64,000 nt of DNA from Acholoe squamosa (GCA_949317995.1 OX439042.1:13991174-14055173); one strand, 5' to 3'; positions 50,911 to 64,000 are shown, numbered from the stretch's first letter. Notes: a model not told the origin generated them from the sequence alone. Numbers and translations: made by a program.

Positions 50911-53865
50911 CTAGGTTACGGCAGTCTTTAGCAACCTTGGACTGCGTCTAAGAGGTTTTGAGGCCTCTTTTATTGACCTGGTATCCATAAGAGCCTTTTC
51001 CAAGGTCTTCTTAGCCTTAGAAGGACCTTTCCTCTTAATTTTACCTGCGCCTGCCGAGACTTTTTGTATCTTCCCCTGTTTTCCAGATGTTACGACAGGG
51101 GGCACCACCCTCTTCGGGTCTGCAACCTTCCGTGGCCGCCCGGGTCCTCGCTTTCGGGTCGGTACCACTTCGAGTTGCTTAACACGACTTTGTTCCATTA
51201 CTTCCAATAGACCATCACCATACATTTCGGTGGAGGTATCCCTCCCTCTCCATGGGCGTAGTCTCGCTACATTTGACTTGTAACATTTACCAAGCTGTGA
51301 TTTAATAATCACTGTGCAATCACTAATAACCTGAGTTATAGTGAAAGGTCCATCCGAATTGCTGGCTAATTTCAGGTTGGCTAGAGGTTGGTGTAGACGC
51401 AGTACTCTATCCCCTAGATTAAAAAATCTAGCTTTTAGACCTGTGTCATAGCCAACTTTCTGCCAACGCGCAGTTTTCTGCAACTCGTCTCTAACCCTCT
51501 CATAGGCTTGTTTGAAATTATCCCGTAGGGATTCTACAAACATCACCTGGCAAGGGGTTTCCGGATTCATTCTTATTACGCCAAACACCAAATCGGCTGG
51601 CATGATCAAATCCTCTCCAAAAACGAGGAGATTAGGAGAACAGTTTGTGCTCGAATGTACAGTGCCATTATAGGCATGTACCACGAATTCACATTGTTCA
51701 TCCCAATCATCCATCTGCTCATTTACCAGAGACTTCAATACTTGGATCAAAGTCCTATTGAATCTCTCTACCTGTCCATCGCTCTGTGGTCTATAGGGAT
51801 TAGTTCTTGTTTTGCAAATTGCCAGACAATTACACATCTCTTGCCACAGACTAGACTCAAATTCTCTGCCTTGGTCACTATGTAACATGAGTGGGACACC
51901 TAGGTGCAGCACCCACCCTTTTACAAAGGCCATAGCACAAGTAACAGCCTTATGATCCGGTAGAGGAAACACTCGGGTGTACTTGGTATAATAATCAGAC
52001 ACGACCATCATACACGTGTTGCCACTAGGAGTGGGGGGAATCCCACTAATAATGTCAACAGCTATTCTAGCAAACCTTACACCAAACAGTTCCTGGGATA
52101 ATGGCAGTTTGCCTAACCCGGGTCCTGGTTTGTTCTTACAGCACTCGGGACAGGTCTCCACCCATCGGGTGAGATCTGTACTCATGCCGGGCCAATAGTA
52201 TCGTCTGGTTAGACGTTCTAGAGACCGTTTCTTTCCAAAGTGTCCACTAGTTCTATGTCCATGACAGAAATACATAATATCTCGTCGCATAGCACTAGGT
52301 ATGACAACTTGCAAGGTTTTCTTCCTATTAGAATGGTTCTTCCATCGGAACAGAATACCATCCCGGACTTCTAGCTCGGCCCATTGAGCTAAGAATCGTC
52401 TCATCTCTCTGTTTTCCAATGACACTTCGGGTCTTGGGGGACAGATACCCTGATTAAGGAACTTAATCAAACGTGATGTGACTGCATCAGACTCCTGGAA
52501 CTGCTGGATGGTCTCCAAGGACCAATTCAAGACATGTTTCGGATGGGTTTCGAATGGAACTCGAACCCCTGCCAACACAGCATTGTGTGCTCCACAATCA
52601 GTGCACTCAGCATTTGCACATTTCCTCACTGGGATTCTAGACAAAGCATCTGCATTCAAATGCTTTGCCCCGGCTCGGTGTTCAATCTGGCTGTGATTTA
52701 GACCGCATTCGGATAGGTGCGCTAACCAGCGACCTATCATCCCCTCTGCATCTTTGAAGTTCAATAACCATCTGAGGGAAGAGTGGTCAGTCCGTAGAGT
52801 GAAATCACTCCCCCACAAAAAGTGCTTGAACTTCTTCGTATAGACCACCACAGCCAACAACTCACGTTTAGTGGTACAATAATTTCTTTGAGTTTTACTC
52901 AACGTGTTACTAGCGAAGGCTATAGGAACTTCAACCCCATCCTGGACCTGAGAAAGGGCGGCTCCTATGCTTTCATTACTAGCATCAGTATCTAGAATGA
53001 AATGATCATTCTCCGTAGGGTACTTCAACACAGGTGTACTTGCAAACAAATCCTTTATTTTCATAAAGGCCTCGTCTTGCTCGGATCCCCAAGGGAATTG
53101 TTCCTTTCTTATCCCGGGTGTCCAGTGGGACAAACTCTGGATAGGAAAGGCAACCCTTGAATATCCTGGGATAAAGTCCCGGTAGTAGGAACAGAATCCG
53201 AGGAAGGATCTGACTTCTTTTGCATTCGTGGGTGCCTGCCAATTTGACACGGCATCCAGTTTCTCCGGATCGGCTTTAATCCCTTCATTCGAGATTATTC
53301 GCCCCAAGTAATTAATAGATCTTTTGAAAAGATCGCATTTCTTGGGCTTCAGCTTCAAACCATTAGTTATGATCCTTTCCAGGACCATACCTAAATTTTC
53401 CAAGCATTCTTCGTATGTCTTCCCAAAGACAATCACATCATCTAGATAGACGAGACATTTCTTCCATAAGAGGTCACTTAATAAAGTTTCCATCATGGCT
53501 TCAAATGTCGCCGGTGCATTGCACAATCCAAACGGCATCACATTATATTGGAATAATCCAATATGACTGGAAAAGGCTGTCTTCTCCATATCTTTCAGAT
53601 GCATACCCACTTGCCAATACCCAGATTGTAAGTCTAGAGAGCAATACCATTGCTTACCTCCAAGGGAGTCTTTAGTCTCATCAATCCGTGGTAAGGGATA
53701 TGAATTCTTCTTGGTCATACCATTCAATTTCCGGTAATCTATGCAGAAACGGATGGTACCATCTTTCTTAGTCACCATGCACACAGGGCTAGACCAAGGA
53801 CTGGTTGATGGAATTATTACATCCTGTTCAAGCATTTTAGCTATCTCCTCCTCAGCTACCTTTTT
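50911..53865 (-). pseudogene. pol, RT-RNase H-integrase part (copy 2)
   Basis: Continuous from the first RT motifs (FCIDYRKLNG) through YLDD, RNase H (DTDASNESIG), the integrase HHCC zinc site (HGHRTSGHFG ... CPECCKN), the DDE core and the GPF-like and AT-hook tail. This copy therefore shows that RT, RNase H and integrase are one frame in the intact element. It is cut from the protease by one extra T in a run of nine (eight in copy 1) near 53,861. Confidence 0.9.
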
Positions 53866-55105
53866 TTTTGGCTAGTGGGAGTCTTCTATAAGGAATCTTA
53901 AAAGGTTCATTCTCACCAGTGTCAATCGTATGCAGTACCTTATCGGTACGCCCCAATTTTTCACTTGGTGTTGCAAAAGCTTTACGGTACTTGTATAACA
54001 AGTCAGTTAGAGCTTCACGTTGTTCATCACTTTCTACATGGCTTTCGGCTACTAGAATGTCTAGTTCCGGGCTCCTTTCGGGTGAGGAAGGGGCTCCGGG
54101 TGCCGAAACATGTTTACAGCCTTCTACTAATTCAGACAGGACAACCGACCCGAGGATCGTATCCTTCTGTACGTACACAGTCTTATTACCGGTATTGGAT
54201 ATAGGAACCACCGTCCAAGCAGCGTTAGCTACTAGAACGTCGGCGGATTCCAATCCGATACTTGACAACATGGCCATGTCTGGCTCTACAACTCCAGTTT
54301 TTCCTGAAAACTGTCTGTCCGCTCGACATAAGACATCACAGGCTGTGCCCGGTGGTATCTTAACAGTCTGGGCTACACTGGCTACACTGCTTACTTGCCA
54401 AAGCACACATTGTACTTCGAGATGATACGGGTCTCTCACTTCCAATAGTCCCCTCTGGGAATCTAACCTTGCTCCATATAATGCAGCAAAATCCAGACCA
54501 AGTATACCATCATTCGCGATGTTCGCCACAGTAGGAGTAAGGATGAAGTCCTTATCTTCCTGTAGACTGAACCTCATACATGTTCTACCGAACGTTTGTA
54601 TCATGCTACCGTCGGCCATACGAGCATTTCCTTCCGTTGTGAAAGTTTCATGATTCGTAGGCAAAAGATCGTAGAATCTCTTAGCAATGCAGGAGTGGCT
54701 AGCACCCGTATCGACAAGAAACTCAGCGGATCTACCACTCACAGATACAACTGCGTACCACCTCCTACCTTTCAAGTAGGTAGGACTACTTGCGTACTTA
54801 GCAAGTTCCGTCTTAGCGCCGAGGTCAAATCCACATCCCTCCAAAAACTTGAGACAAGGATGACCCGGGGGGAACTGGGCACACCCCACCCTGGCCAACT
54901 CGTTGGCCGCTCCCTCTGGACTGATATCGGGTTTCCCCTCTGTGTTCTTCTGCCGGTTCTTGACACCTGGTGTACTATCAGTCTCCCCAGCCTCATGAGT
55001 AAGGAACTGATCAGGCTCCTTAGCTTCACTGCTGGGCGAAATCGCTAGAGGATTCTCACCAGTACCGCAAGCGGCGGTAGGCTGGCAGTCATGGCAATCA
55101 CTCAT
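53852..55105 (-). pseudogene. pol, protease part (copy 2)
   Basis: Begins MSDCHDCQ and carries the protease motif LVDTGASHSC, ending in the T run where the frame breaks. Compared with copy 1 it has two extra codons near TVYVQKD (six extra bases at about 54,172). Confidence 0.88.
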
Positions 55106-55221
55106 TCGGGGGGTAATCCGGTTGCCTTCATGGACACCCCCTCTCAGTTTTCCTTCTTCACTGAGTCCTCCTTACCCGGGTTGTTCCGGTAACGAGTGTT
55201 TCTATAAACTGGCTTATCTGC

Positions 55222-57885
55222 CTAACACTCGGCAGCATAATGCCCAGTTTCCTGACATCGAAAGCATGTCACAACGCTCCTATCAGGCTTAGGCCTCTTA
55301 AGATTTTCAGTAATCTTCTTTACCAAATTGTTAACCAGGTCCTCTGATAAAGACGGACCCGTAGTGAGTTTGGTATCGGGTTGAGTCACCGGAGGTTTAG
55401 AAGTAATCACTTTCTCCTTGACGTAACCCGGTTTCTTTCCCCAGTTCCGGTTATACCGGGGGTTCCCTTGGCCAATGGCCCCAACGTTTTCATCTTCGTC
55501 AGGTTCCCCTGATTCAGATGAATCGGTTTCGGGTATTCCCTCCGGGATTATCATTGCTGACATCCGTTGGGGTACCTTCCCGGCAAAGATACGGGCCTTT
55601 CGATCATAATGATCTAAGGACTGGAACAAATCCGTCAGAGAGGCATCATTCTTCCAAGCTTCACAGGCTACTGTCCTGTGTTCCTGATTCCGCAATCCTT
55701 CAATGAATTGTTTAAACATTTCATCTAGGAAGCATTCATCATCTAGTCTCCATTGAGGTCTGGCTTTATGCAACAGTCGTTGACATTCCAAGCCGAACAC
55801 TTTGGCAGATTCCTTAGGCTTCTGCGTTCTTTTAGTGAACTTCAGCCAAGGATCTTCTCCAACTATATTCCCATATAGATATGAAGCAATCTCTATGAGT
55901 TCATCATATTTCATATGGGCTGAGAGTCCTACTATTTGAGAATCTCTCCATTGTTCCACGGCTCCTTTTCCGTCGCCTTCCTTTAACCAGCATACTAAAT
56001 AAGGGAGAGCTTCCGCTTTACCCCATCCATTGCAGTTAAAGACATCTGCGCAGCCTTGATACTCCTCCTTCCAAGGGTTCTTGGCATTAAAGGGGGTAGG
56101 TATCTTAGCTACTCTACGAGCCGGATTCGTGGATCCAGTAAGGGATAAACCCTTACTCCATTCCATGATCTCCGTATCGTCCAGACCTTGATTGTAGCAA
56201 TCAACACCTAAGTTAGCAATCGCTGCATTAGAGTCATGCAGCGCTTGTAACCCTGGAGAAAGAGATACTCGGCGACTGAGTCTCTTTTTCCTTGGAGGAT
56301 TCGTACCATAAGTACTTCCAGGGTCTCCAGGCGGTGGTCCTCCTCCGCCCCCTGATCCTCCTGCTCCGTATTGAGGCACCTGTGAGAAGGTGTATCCGCT
56401 GGTTTGAGGAGTTGGCCCAGGATTATTGGTGGGTTGTGTATTTCCACCAAAGCTAAAGAAACCACTATTGGGATTAGTGTTTCCTCCTGTTCCATTTGAC
56501 TGATTTCCATTATTGGAACCAGTCCCACCAGCAGAGGATCTGCTTCTGGAACGATCTCCTGAAGGTCCGGATCCTTGGTCACATCCGGATTGCCCTCCAG
56601 CTGGACTGGAATTCCCGGATGATTGTCCGGTTGTTCCTCCGGACATGTTCCGGGTGTTACCTTTGGACGGATTCGCTCCTGTTTGGGATTGACTCCATCC
56701 ATACTGGGCATACGGGCCATTTGGTCCCCCTAAAGGTGACTGTTGTGGCCATCCGCCGTCAAAGGTGGAGGTTTTTGCCGAGTGGCTTTGTTTAGTTCCA
56801 CTCGCAGAGTCAACCCCACCATTTCCCGTACCTAAACCAAGAGGTTTGAAGGTATTATCCGTAAATCTAACCTGATGACTCTTTATTTCTTCATAACGAG
56901 GTACAGTTGTCTCTGTTACCCCGTCATCGCCCCTCAAAGAGTTCATCCGGTTACTCGTCGTGTTTAGGGCAATTCCTGAAACAGTGAAGTCTGATTCAAG
57001 AGTGCCTACTGCACAACCAGTATCTTCTAGATACTTTGACATCTGGATAGCTTTAGCTTCCAGTTCGGAATATTCATCCATCATCTTTGTCTGTTTGGCA
57101 GCCAAATCTGTGGATTCACGTATCCATTGACCTTTGAGTTTTTCATGTTCATCGGTTTGTTTTTGATACGTTTTCCGAGCATCCTTGAAGGCTGATTCAA
57201 TTTTCATCAGCTCTTCTTGGTACTTAGCATAGGCCGTTTGAGTTGAATTTAACTCTTGTTTAGTTCTATTCAACTCATCACACGAGGCTCTGTATTCCAG
57301 ATCCGCCGTGTATAGTGCATCACGATACTGTTCGTGCTGGAGTTGAAAATCTTGTTTTTCTTTCTCCATCTGATCCAATAACAATTGTTGTTGGCGTCTA
57401 CAGCTTTGATCGTAATCAAGACGTTCTGATATCAACTGTTTGTTTTCAGTCAGAATCTTGTCTCGGGTTCCGGTCAGTGTAATAAGATCCTTCTGGATCT
57501 TCTCGTATTCAGCTCTCATGTCTTCAAGCTCGTCCATTTTGTTCCTTTCGAATCCACATTTCTGGTGTTTAATTCGAGAACTATATGGAGTTTCAAACAT
57601 ACCTGCACTAGGCTTTGGTACCTCAAATGGTAGTTTACCAAATTGAGCAGTACTTTTATGCATTGGTGCAGGTTTTGAAGTACCTCCTGGCATGAATAAG
57701 GAGTCTCCAAATTCATCCAGTTCATCATGTAAGTTTTTTCTTACATCCTCTAACCCATCAGGGTAGTGTTCCAGTGGATTTCTCCACTCTGTACCTTGGG
57801 GTGGTGATTTGATTTCACCATCCTCCATCGGGGAGTTTAGCTCATAATTTGGGCCATTTCCCCTGACTGGGCTCAGCTCAGTCAT
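55222..57885 (-). pseudogene. gag (copy 2), truncated after the zinc knuckle
   Basis: Same domains as copy 1 gag: coiled coil, Gly-rich stretch, capsid-like domain and CCHC knuckle ending GHYAAEC. The next codon is a stop where copy 1 has Glu, removing the 26-residue basic tail. Otherwise open. Confidence 0.88.
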
Positions 57886-57916
57886 TTCTGACTGCGCTTA
57901 CCCGAAGACCAACTGG

Positions 57917-57927
57917 TCACGGCACCA
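57917..57927 (-). other. Primer binding site, tRNA-His (copy 2)
   Basis: TGGTGCCGTGA on the minus strand, one base from the 5' LTR, identical to copy 1. Confidence 0.8.
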
Positions 57928-57928
57928 G

Positions 57929-58344
57929 TGTAATGGTTTGTCTCGTTAAGTTAGATTAAATCATAACGAAGAGAGAGAAAAGTTTCCGGGTAGGCAACCG
58001 AGCTTTTATTTCATAGCTTGCATTACATACGATCACAGCCTCAGAGGACTACATGCTACTAGGGCATTCGGTTACCCTTTCGGGTAACAACCTGGTTGAG
58101 CAGTGGGTAAACCACTACTGAGGAACATGGGCTAGGACCAGCCTTATATAGGGGAAAAGCCCGCGAAACTCAGACCGGCCACGTGACGTGTGGCGGACGA
58201 GTGGTAGGCCCCCTGGTGTAATGGATACGAACCCAGAGGCAGGTGCTGCCACCTGCCATCCGGATTCCCCCACTACACCCGAAGGACCTAGGTCTGAGTC
58301 TCACAGGTACATGAACGTAAAGTGTAAAATACCATACCCCTACA
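57929..58344 (-). repeat. 5' LTR, copy 2
   Basis: 416 bp. Four substitutions relative to 44,878-45,293 by my reading. Confidence 0.92.
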
Positions 58345-58348
58345 ATAT

Positions 58349-60340
58349 ATATGACTGTGATAATTATTTTTGTAATACCTCTTTAGGGGATTACCACGGT
58401 TATGTAACCCCTTATTTGATCTTATTAGGAGATTGTTGACCCTACCTTAAGGTCAGAGGTGGGTTTACTTATATTAAAAAAGGATGAGTGTGGAGATGAT
58501 GTTGGATGAAAGAGGGTGAAGCAACCAAGTGGTTAAAGTAGATGAGAATTGTTTTTTCTCAGTTTTTGCTGAGTACCACCACTGCACATGCCAGATAAAA
58601 GGATATGGGGATGATTTCATATTAGTTTTGGGAGAAAAGGGTGAGGCAGGTGTCGTGCTTGCTCAGCTCACGGACATGTAGGGGTAAAGTCGCCTGGGAA
58701 CCGACTACCCTTAGCATACCAGCTGCCGTAACAGTCGGTCGCCAGCCGACTGTGTTTTCGAGTGGTTCTGAGTGTTGCTGATTTATGCTGTGGCCTGCCT
58801 CCATTTATAACATTTCCCTGCGTGAGCTTATATACTCACCCTCATCCACTAATTTACAGAAAAAGGTGTTTAAATCATACATGTATGTTAAATTTGCGGC
58901 AATGCCACCTAGCACCCTGTGGCGGAATAACATCTTATTTTATTTTAAATAGGACTACGTCCTTACATACCATATGTGTATGCAAGTATCACACCTGTCT
59001 TAGCTCTTCAGTATTTATAGCACCCCAAACATGGCAGATGTTGTATTTTGGACGAAACAAGGAGTGGACATTGTCTACCACACTGACAAACTAGGTGGAC
59101 ACTAACATATATGGTTTATGCTAGAAATCTGTGACCACTTCCCATTGTCACACCGTCTTTTTGAACAGTTAGAAAAACTATTTTGACTCATAGATCAAAA
59201 ATGGATGGATTTGATTATTGTGTAAATTATCCAGGGTCCCTACCGTCTTACCTTCGGACACTAGCGGCCATCCATGTACATTTATATTAGAATCGTCCCA
59301 AGGTTATTTTTAAAGGTCAGTACCGTTTGGAAGATACCATTTCACTTATGTAGGGATGACAGATGTCCGTCGATACGCACAACGTTTGATGTGGTGGCTG
59401 ATAGCACACCCAAAGTATATCAATATCACATTAGCTACTTGACCAATCAGGCTAACATCATGTTACACCAGTAGACAGTCATAGCTAACACAATAGACAG
59501 GTTTACACTGATTCTTATCAACGCAAATGCAGTCTGCGTCGTCTGACCCCTGTTTGCGTGCCAAATGCGGCAGCCCAACGCCATCTTGGATTTGTATTAA
59601 AAGACCAAAATTAATGACCGTCACGACGGTCACCATGAAAACCATCAGTCATGTGATGCAAGCACATGGTGTGAGCGTCACAACAACAACAACGACACGT
59701 GTTAGCACGAGGATTAATCAAAAACTACACCTACCTTATTTTTCTTTAGACACTCCCGGCGCCGGGGCCGGAATGACTTGCCACTAAATCTGAACATTTC
59801 TGAAATATGAAATAATACATGATTTAAAACAATATCCCAAACAAAATCACAGTCAAAAATTTAAAATTCAGAAGCAATACCCAAACAACACTTACTGTCC
59901 GCCCTCCATAGTCACTGTAATGTGAAGATGTGATCCGTTTGGAAAAACCAAATCTACCACGTAAATCTCCATCGTCGTAGCTCTAGTTATATAACACTTT
60001 AATCTTAAAAAAAATGGCAAGTGTCAAAATATCGCGACTTGAGAATGTTGATTTTTTTTTATTATTTTCATAATTTTGACAACAATTAAGTTCTCAACTA
60101 CAACCATCAACAATATTAGGGCCATCGTTGGTAGACCAGTGGTAAAAGTTGACCCGAGCAGGTCACGTCTATATTAAAACACATAGTTAAATACATTATT
60201 CTCACCATTACGGTACAGTGTTAGCTCAGTGCAGCCACCTGGTGCACAGTAGATGAACTAACCGAAGTGTCCTTAGCTACCCAACCTGCGCTACAACCAA
60301 AGCAAGATATCCAATGGCTCTCAATGGAATAGTGTATGTG
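58349..60340. other. Non-coding stretch, possible remainder of the second Polinton
   Basis: No recognisable gene. GGTTTACTTATATTAAAA and GGATGAGTGTGGAGATGATG near 58,460-58,500 loosely echo 44,368-44,600, so the second Polinton-like sequence may continue briefly past the LTR element. I cannot define its edge. Confidence 0.35.
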
Positions 60341-60345
60341 ATCGA

Positions 60346-60418
60346 TACTAATAAATACGTTACATACGTTAAATACGTTAGATACATTAAATACGTTAGA
60401 TACGTTAAATACATTAGA
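60346..60418. repeat. Short tandem repeat (AATACGTTA / GATACATTA units)
   Basis: Units of nine bases such as AATACGTTA, CATACGTTA and GATACATTA repeat about eight times with small variations. Confidence 0.85.
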
Positions 60419-62361
60419 TCATACAGATTTTTTGTAACATGCTTTTAGATACATACAACCCCACCATTTTTTATAAAACTGTGGATTTTTAAAAATTAAT
60501 GCTGGAAATCATGTTTTAAAAGCGTGTATATTCATTACTGACATGAGATCGTTTTGGGTCTTTTTTCTTGGATGGGGAGGAGATGAATTCTTTTTATTGT
60601 TAAAAGTGGTTCTAAAGAGAACCTATGATCCCTTTAAGGGGTAAAGTCCCGCTTGGTTGGAATGTGCAGACTGAACTGAACCTTGGTATTTAGATTCATC
60701 GCTCACTAAGGTGGAATATATCTATCTCTTAAATCAGTTTGAAAAGGGTGTGGTTTTACAACGCGACTAATGTGAAGATTATTTATGCATGATTGTGAAT
60801 TTTAGATCACTGTAGTTCATATAAAACTAATCTTGGTAGTATTAAGCTGTGTTGTGTTTAAATAAGTTCATAAATAAATTCATAAACTATACATCTATAA
60901 TACATTTGGTTGTGTGTATACTACATAGGACTGTATAAAAGGTTTATGCTACCGGCACCTGGTGGTAAATGTTTGTATTAAACCATTGTTCTTAAGTAGC
61001 TTAAGATGGCGCCACTATTTCTATTTGAGATAATCATTTCACCAATGTAACATGTATTTCATTGCAATAAATTCAACGTTGTGTGTGGACGTTTGATTCT
61101 TGTTTTGATAAAGAAGTATGTTGTCAGGCATGTGTTAATGTCCAATAAATTGTGTGTTTGTCGTCAATAGTGTGGAATACAGAGCTGTTTTGTTTACACT
61201 ACCGTTTCAATGACTCTATATTTGTTACAAGTACCATGCAGCCAGACTGGGACCGTATGACGAAACACACACCCCACCCTCTCATTGCACCGAGAAAGGT
61301 GGTGGGGTACCTGATTGGTGGGAACGTGCAGCCTTGACCGATCCATGGTTGAGACCCCCCTTCATAAAGGGGGGCCGTTGTAGTGACCCTCTTCGTGAAG
61401 GGGGTCACTGCAATCCAGTTGTAAGGCTGTTTTTTGAAAAGGTTTTATTGGGTCTAAAGTTAAATACCAGAATTCGGTCTGGCCATTCTGCCATCTGGGC
61501 CCACATTTCAGCCTCCTATATTGACAATTGATACGGCGGCGAGTAATAATATTATCTTCAGTGGACCATAAAGCAGAGAAAATAGCTTCTAACAATCGTA
61601 TTCACACATGATAGATCAGAAAAAATCAGAAAAGTTCGAGACTCCAGGCACTCGCATTATAGTATTGGTGAAACCACTCAGTGGTCTTGGGGAAGGGGAG
61701 GGGAGTGGCGGGTGAGGGATGAAGGGGGATTGAAAATGTGGAAGGAGTTTAGTATTTTGTCATAGTGTGATATTTTACATCCTGAAGTATAATACCTGCA
61801 GCTCATAGAGACTCCAGTACACTCAGGTTTGGCTCGATCAGTGCTGGAAGATCTACATGTATATGTATATATATTGCTGCTAGCACAGTGACATCAACAT
61901 ATAAACAGAGATAGAGGGAAGCAAAAGAAAAGTATCAGAAGGAAGAGATCTAATACTGTGCCTCGAGAATTCAACTTAGTATATGGTATTTTGAAAAATA
62001 AGATAAGTATAGTGTAATGATATGTAAGTGTGCATAGTATGAACATCTGGCATAGTAGTAAATACTACATTACCAAAAGACCTCTTATCATAGGAGAAAA
62101 GCCCATATCAATCTCGAGTGTAAATGTCGAATCACCATAATGACTTTGGTAATACCACATGACATACCCTAGGATAAAAATAGAATGCAATATTAAGGAC
62201 ATAGACATAGGTATGGAGAAACAGTAAAATAGTGATATTATCATAGATAATACAGCATGAAAAGACATAGATAATAACACAATGAGCAGTGGTAACTACC
62301 AGCTGCTGCAGTGGCAAGTTATAAGATTATTGTCTAGAAGTGGTAATACCAGCTACTAGAC
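60419..62361. other. Non-coding stretch, no gene seen
   Basis: AT-rich. A small inverted pair AAGGGGGG / CCCCCTTC and a direct GTGACCC-type repeat lie at about 61,350-61,415. Nothing else is assignable. Confidence 0.35.
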
Positions 62362-64000
62362 TTACCTGAACCAGTTTGTATCAATTAGTATAATAAAACA
62401 GTTTGGAAAATCTTTTTGGATTATGTTTTTGAATAATTCTTTCTCCACAATATTAGTGTATTTTGCACAAAGGTTATTCCAGCAGTTTATCGATCTAAAC
62501 CTGGCTGATTTACCATATACAGGATGTTTGATGCGAGTGTAACGGTACCTTGTACCGTCAAAACATCTGGTTGGTAAATCCCTATTGTCAATGAGATCAA
62601 CATTAATTTTTAGATCATAGGCATAGTAAATTAGGTGAATATACCTTCTCTCTCTCAGACTTTTGACATTGGCCCTATCATGAGTTTGTCTTGTGGTCAT
62701 GCTTGGGTTAGGTCCAAGCCTGACATTATATACTATTCTCAACACCTTGTTTTGAAGGAGCTGCAAGTCTTTGAGTTGGTCCTTACAATTATCATCATAG
62801 ATTACATCACAATAATCATAATGAGGAAGAATGGTGCTGGTATAGATATTTAGAGCAGTATTAACATCTATATATTTTCTTATTCTAGCTAACTGTATAA
62901 CCTTGGAGTTTACCCTATCATAGACAGTACTAATATGCTTATTGAAGGATAGGTTATTATCTAAAATTACACCCAAATATTTGAAGGCTTGTACTTCTTT
63001 CAGTTGTACTCCCCTAATATAGAAATTGGGATGTATGGCCGGTGGTGGGCCTATGAACATCCATTGTGTTTTTTTCTGATTTATCGTAAGACTGTTCATA
63101 ATACACTTGACATAATAATACACTGTTCATAATAAACTTGACAACTTGTTTAAAGCAACTTGTAGCTCTCTCTGATCAGTGGAGGAAATCACAGCATTAT
63201 CAGCATAAAGAACTATATTACAGTTTCCTACCTGCTTCACCAGGTGATTTATATAGATAATGAACAAAATAGGACCTGCTGTTGAGCCTTGTGGCACTCC
63301 ATACGTTATAGGCAAGGTCTTAGAAAATTTGTTATTCACACCAACTTCCTGAGTCCTATTTGTCAAGTAGGACTTAAACCAATCACATGTATTGTCACTA
63401 AGTCCATAATCAGATAATTTTTGTATTAGTATAGGGTGAGAAACAGTATCAAATGCCTTTTTATAGTCAATGAAGATAGAGAAGGTAGTCTTCCTATTGT
63501 TAAAGTTTTCATAGACCATATCCAAGTAAGCACTGACAGCAGATAATGTAGAGTGATTTTTCCTGAAACCATGTTGGGCACAAGTGATATAATTTTTGCC
63601 TTCCATATAATTTTTAAGTCTTGTAATAACTAATTTTTCAAGAATTTTGCCAGGTAGCGGGAGTTGGCTTATGGGCCTTAGATCGTTCATAGATTTGCTA
63701 TTGGGTTTCTTTGGTATGGGGGTGACAATGGCATGTTTCCACACATCAGGAAAACTTGTATCTAATAGGGATTTGTTAAAGATCATCCTAAGCTTACTAC
63801 AGTCTTGAAGTAATAACTGCTTAATGACAGAGGATTTCACATTTGTGATAGCAGATGACTTAGTGACATCAATTTCAACAATAGTTATTTTTATATCATC
63901 TTCATCAAACAGGGTAAACAGTAGGTCATGCTTTACATGTATTTGTGGTATATTGCTCCTATATGGGTACGAACAATCCCTGATTGTTGGACCTATTGAT
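62362..64000 (-). pseudogene. CR1/L2-type LINE reverse transcriptase, running off the window
   Basis: On the minus strand the frame is open from the window edge. RT motifs: PIPKKPNSKSMNDLRPISQL; QHGFRKNHSTLSA; FSIFIDYKKAFDTVSHPIL (motif A); YGVPQGSTAGPILF (motif B); and YADN near 63,196-63,207 where motif C should be YADD. The thumb and C-terminal part follow (FKYLGVILDNNLSF, YCDVIY, and FRSINCWNNL), ending at 62,362. An in-frame TGA at 63,127-63,129 falls in a 31-bp tandem duplication (63,091-63,121 and following). Lost catalytic Asp and stop: an inactive copy. Confidence 0.88.

Larger units (their letters stand above)
44878..58344 (-). mobile_element. Ty3/gypsy-type LTR retrotransposon, copy 2 (13.47 kb)
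   Basis: Same layout as copy 1, minus strand, 416-bp LTRs differing by four bases by my reading. Target duplication ATAT at 44,874-44,877 and 58,345-58,348 differs from copy 1, so it is a separate insertion and not a segmental duplication. Damage: a nonsense codon near the end of gag (about 55,224), one extra T in a T run in pol (about 53,861), and a 4-base loss in the third ORF (about 46,960). Integrase and RT are in one frame here. Confidence 0.93.

Noticed and set aside
44878..58344. Segmental duplication carrying the LTR element from 20,064
   Set aside because: Target duplications differ (TACA and ATAT) and the immediate flanks are not alike, so these are separate insertions.
59527..59787. 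Plus-strand frame of 86 codons with Thr-rich run
   Set aside because: Low complexity (ACAACAACAACGACA-type sequence) and no domain.

Overview
This window looks like nuclear DNA from an animal, most likely a marine invertebrate (a lancelet, hemichordate or echinoderm would fit; I cannot fix the species). The reasons are split genes with GT/AG introns, a DEG/ENaC channel, a THAP-domain gene, CR1/L2-type LINE fragments, a Polinton/Maverick element and many short inverted-repeat elements (MITEs). There is no sign of a bacterial or organellar genome.

Region 1 (1-13,620) holds the host genes. LINE debris (232-3,291) includes an ORF1-like region fused to a NADAR domain. It is followed by a DEG/ENaC channel on + (5,405-7,054, one coding exon) and a convergent three-exon THAP gene on - (13,201 down to 8,712). 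Intron 1 of the THAP gene is almost entirely MITEs, and one of them sits about nine bases inside the splice donor.

Region 2 (13,868-17,720) is a nest of repeats. A 250-bp host tandem duplication was hit twice. One hit is a 247-bp MITE. The other is a 2,165-bp element with terminal inverted repeats and a 9-bp target duplication, filled from end to end with short palindromes of the type TAGTCCTSAGGACTA.

Region 3 (19,457-39,287) is a Polinton/Maverick. It has AG/CT ends, inverted repeats and a 6-bp target duplication GTCGTA. It has lost most of its genes and keeps a broken protein-primed DNA polymerase B, a PC4-like fragment, an Ala/Gly-rich basic protein and, divergently, a TATA-driven Death-domain protein. 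A 13.46-kb Ty3/gypsy-type LTR retrotransposon is inserted near its left end.

Region 4 (39,288-58,348) contains LINE fragments and the end of a second Polinton-like element (from 43,743). A second, independent copy of the same LTR retrotransposon is inserted in that end (44,878-58,344). Both LTR copies lie on the minus strand with a 4-bp target duplication, a tRNA-His primer site, gag, pol and a large third ORF with zinc fingers and a coiled coil that is not an envelope. Each copy is broken in pol at a different place.

Region 5 (58,349-64,000) is mostly non-coding and ends in a LINE reverse-transcriptase fragment that runs off the window.
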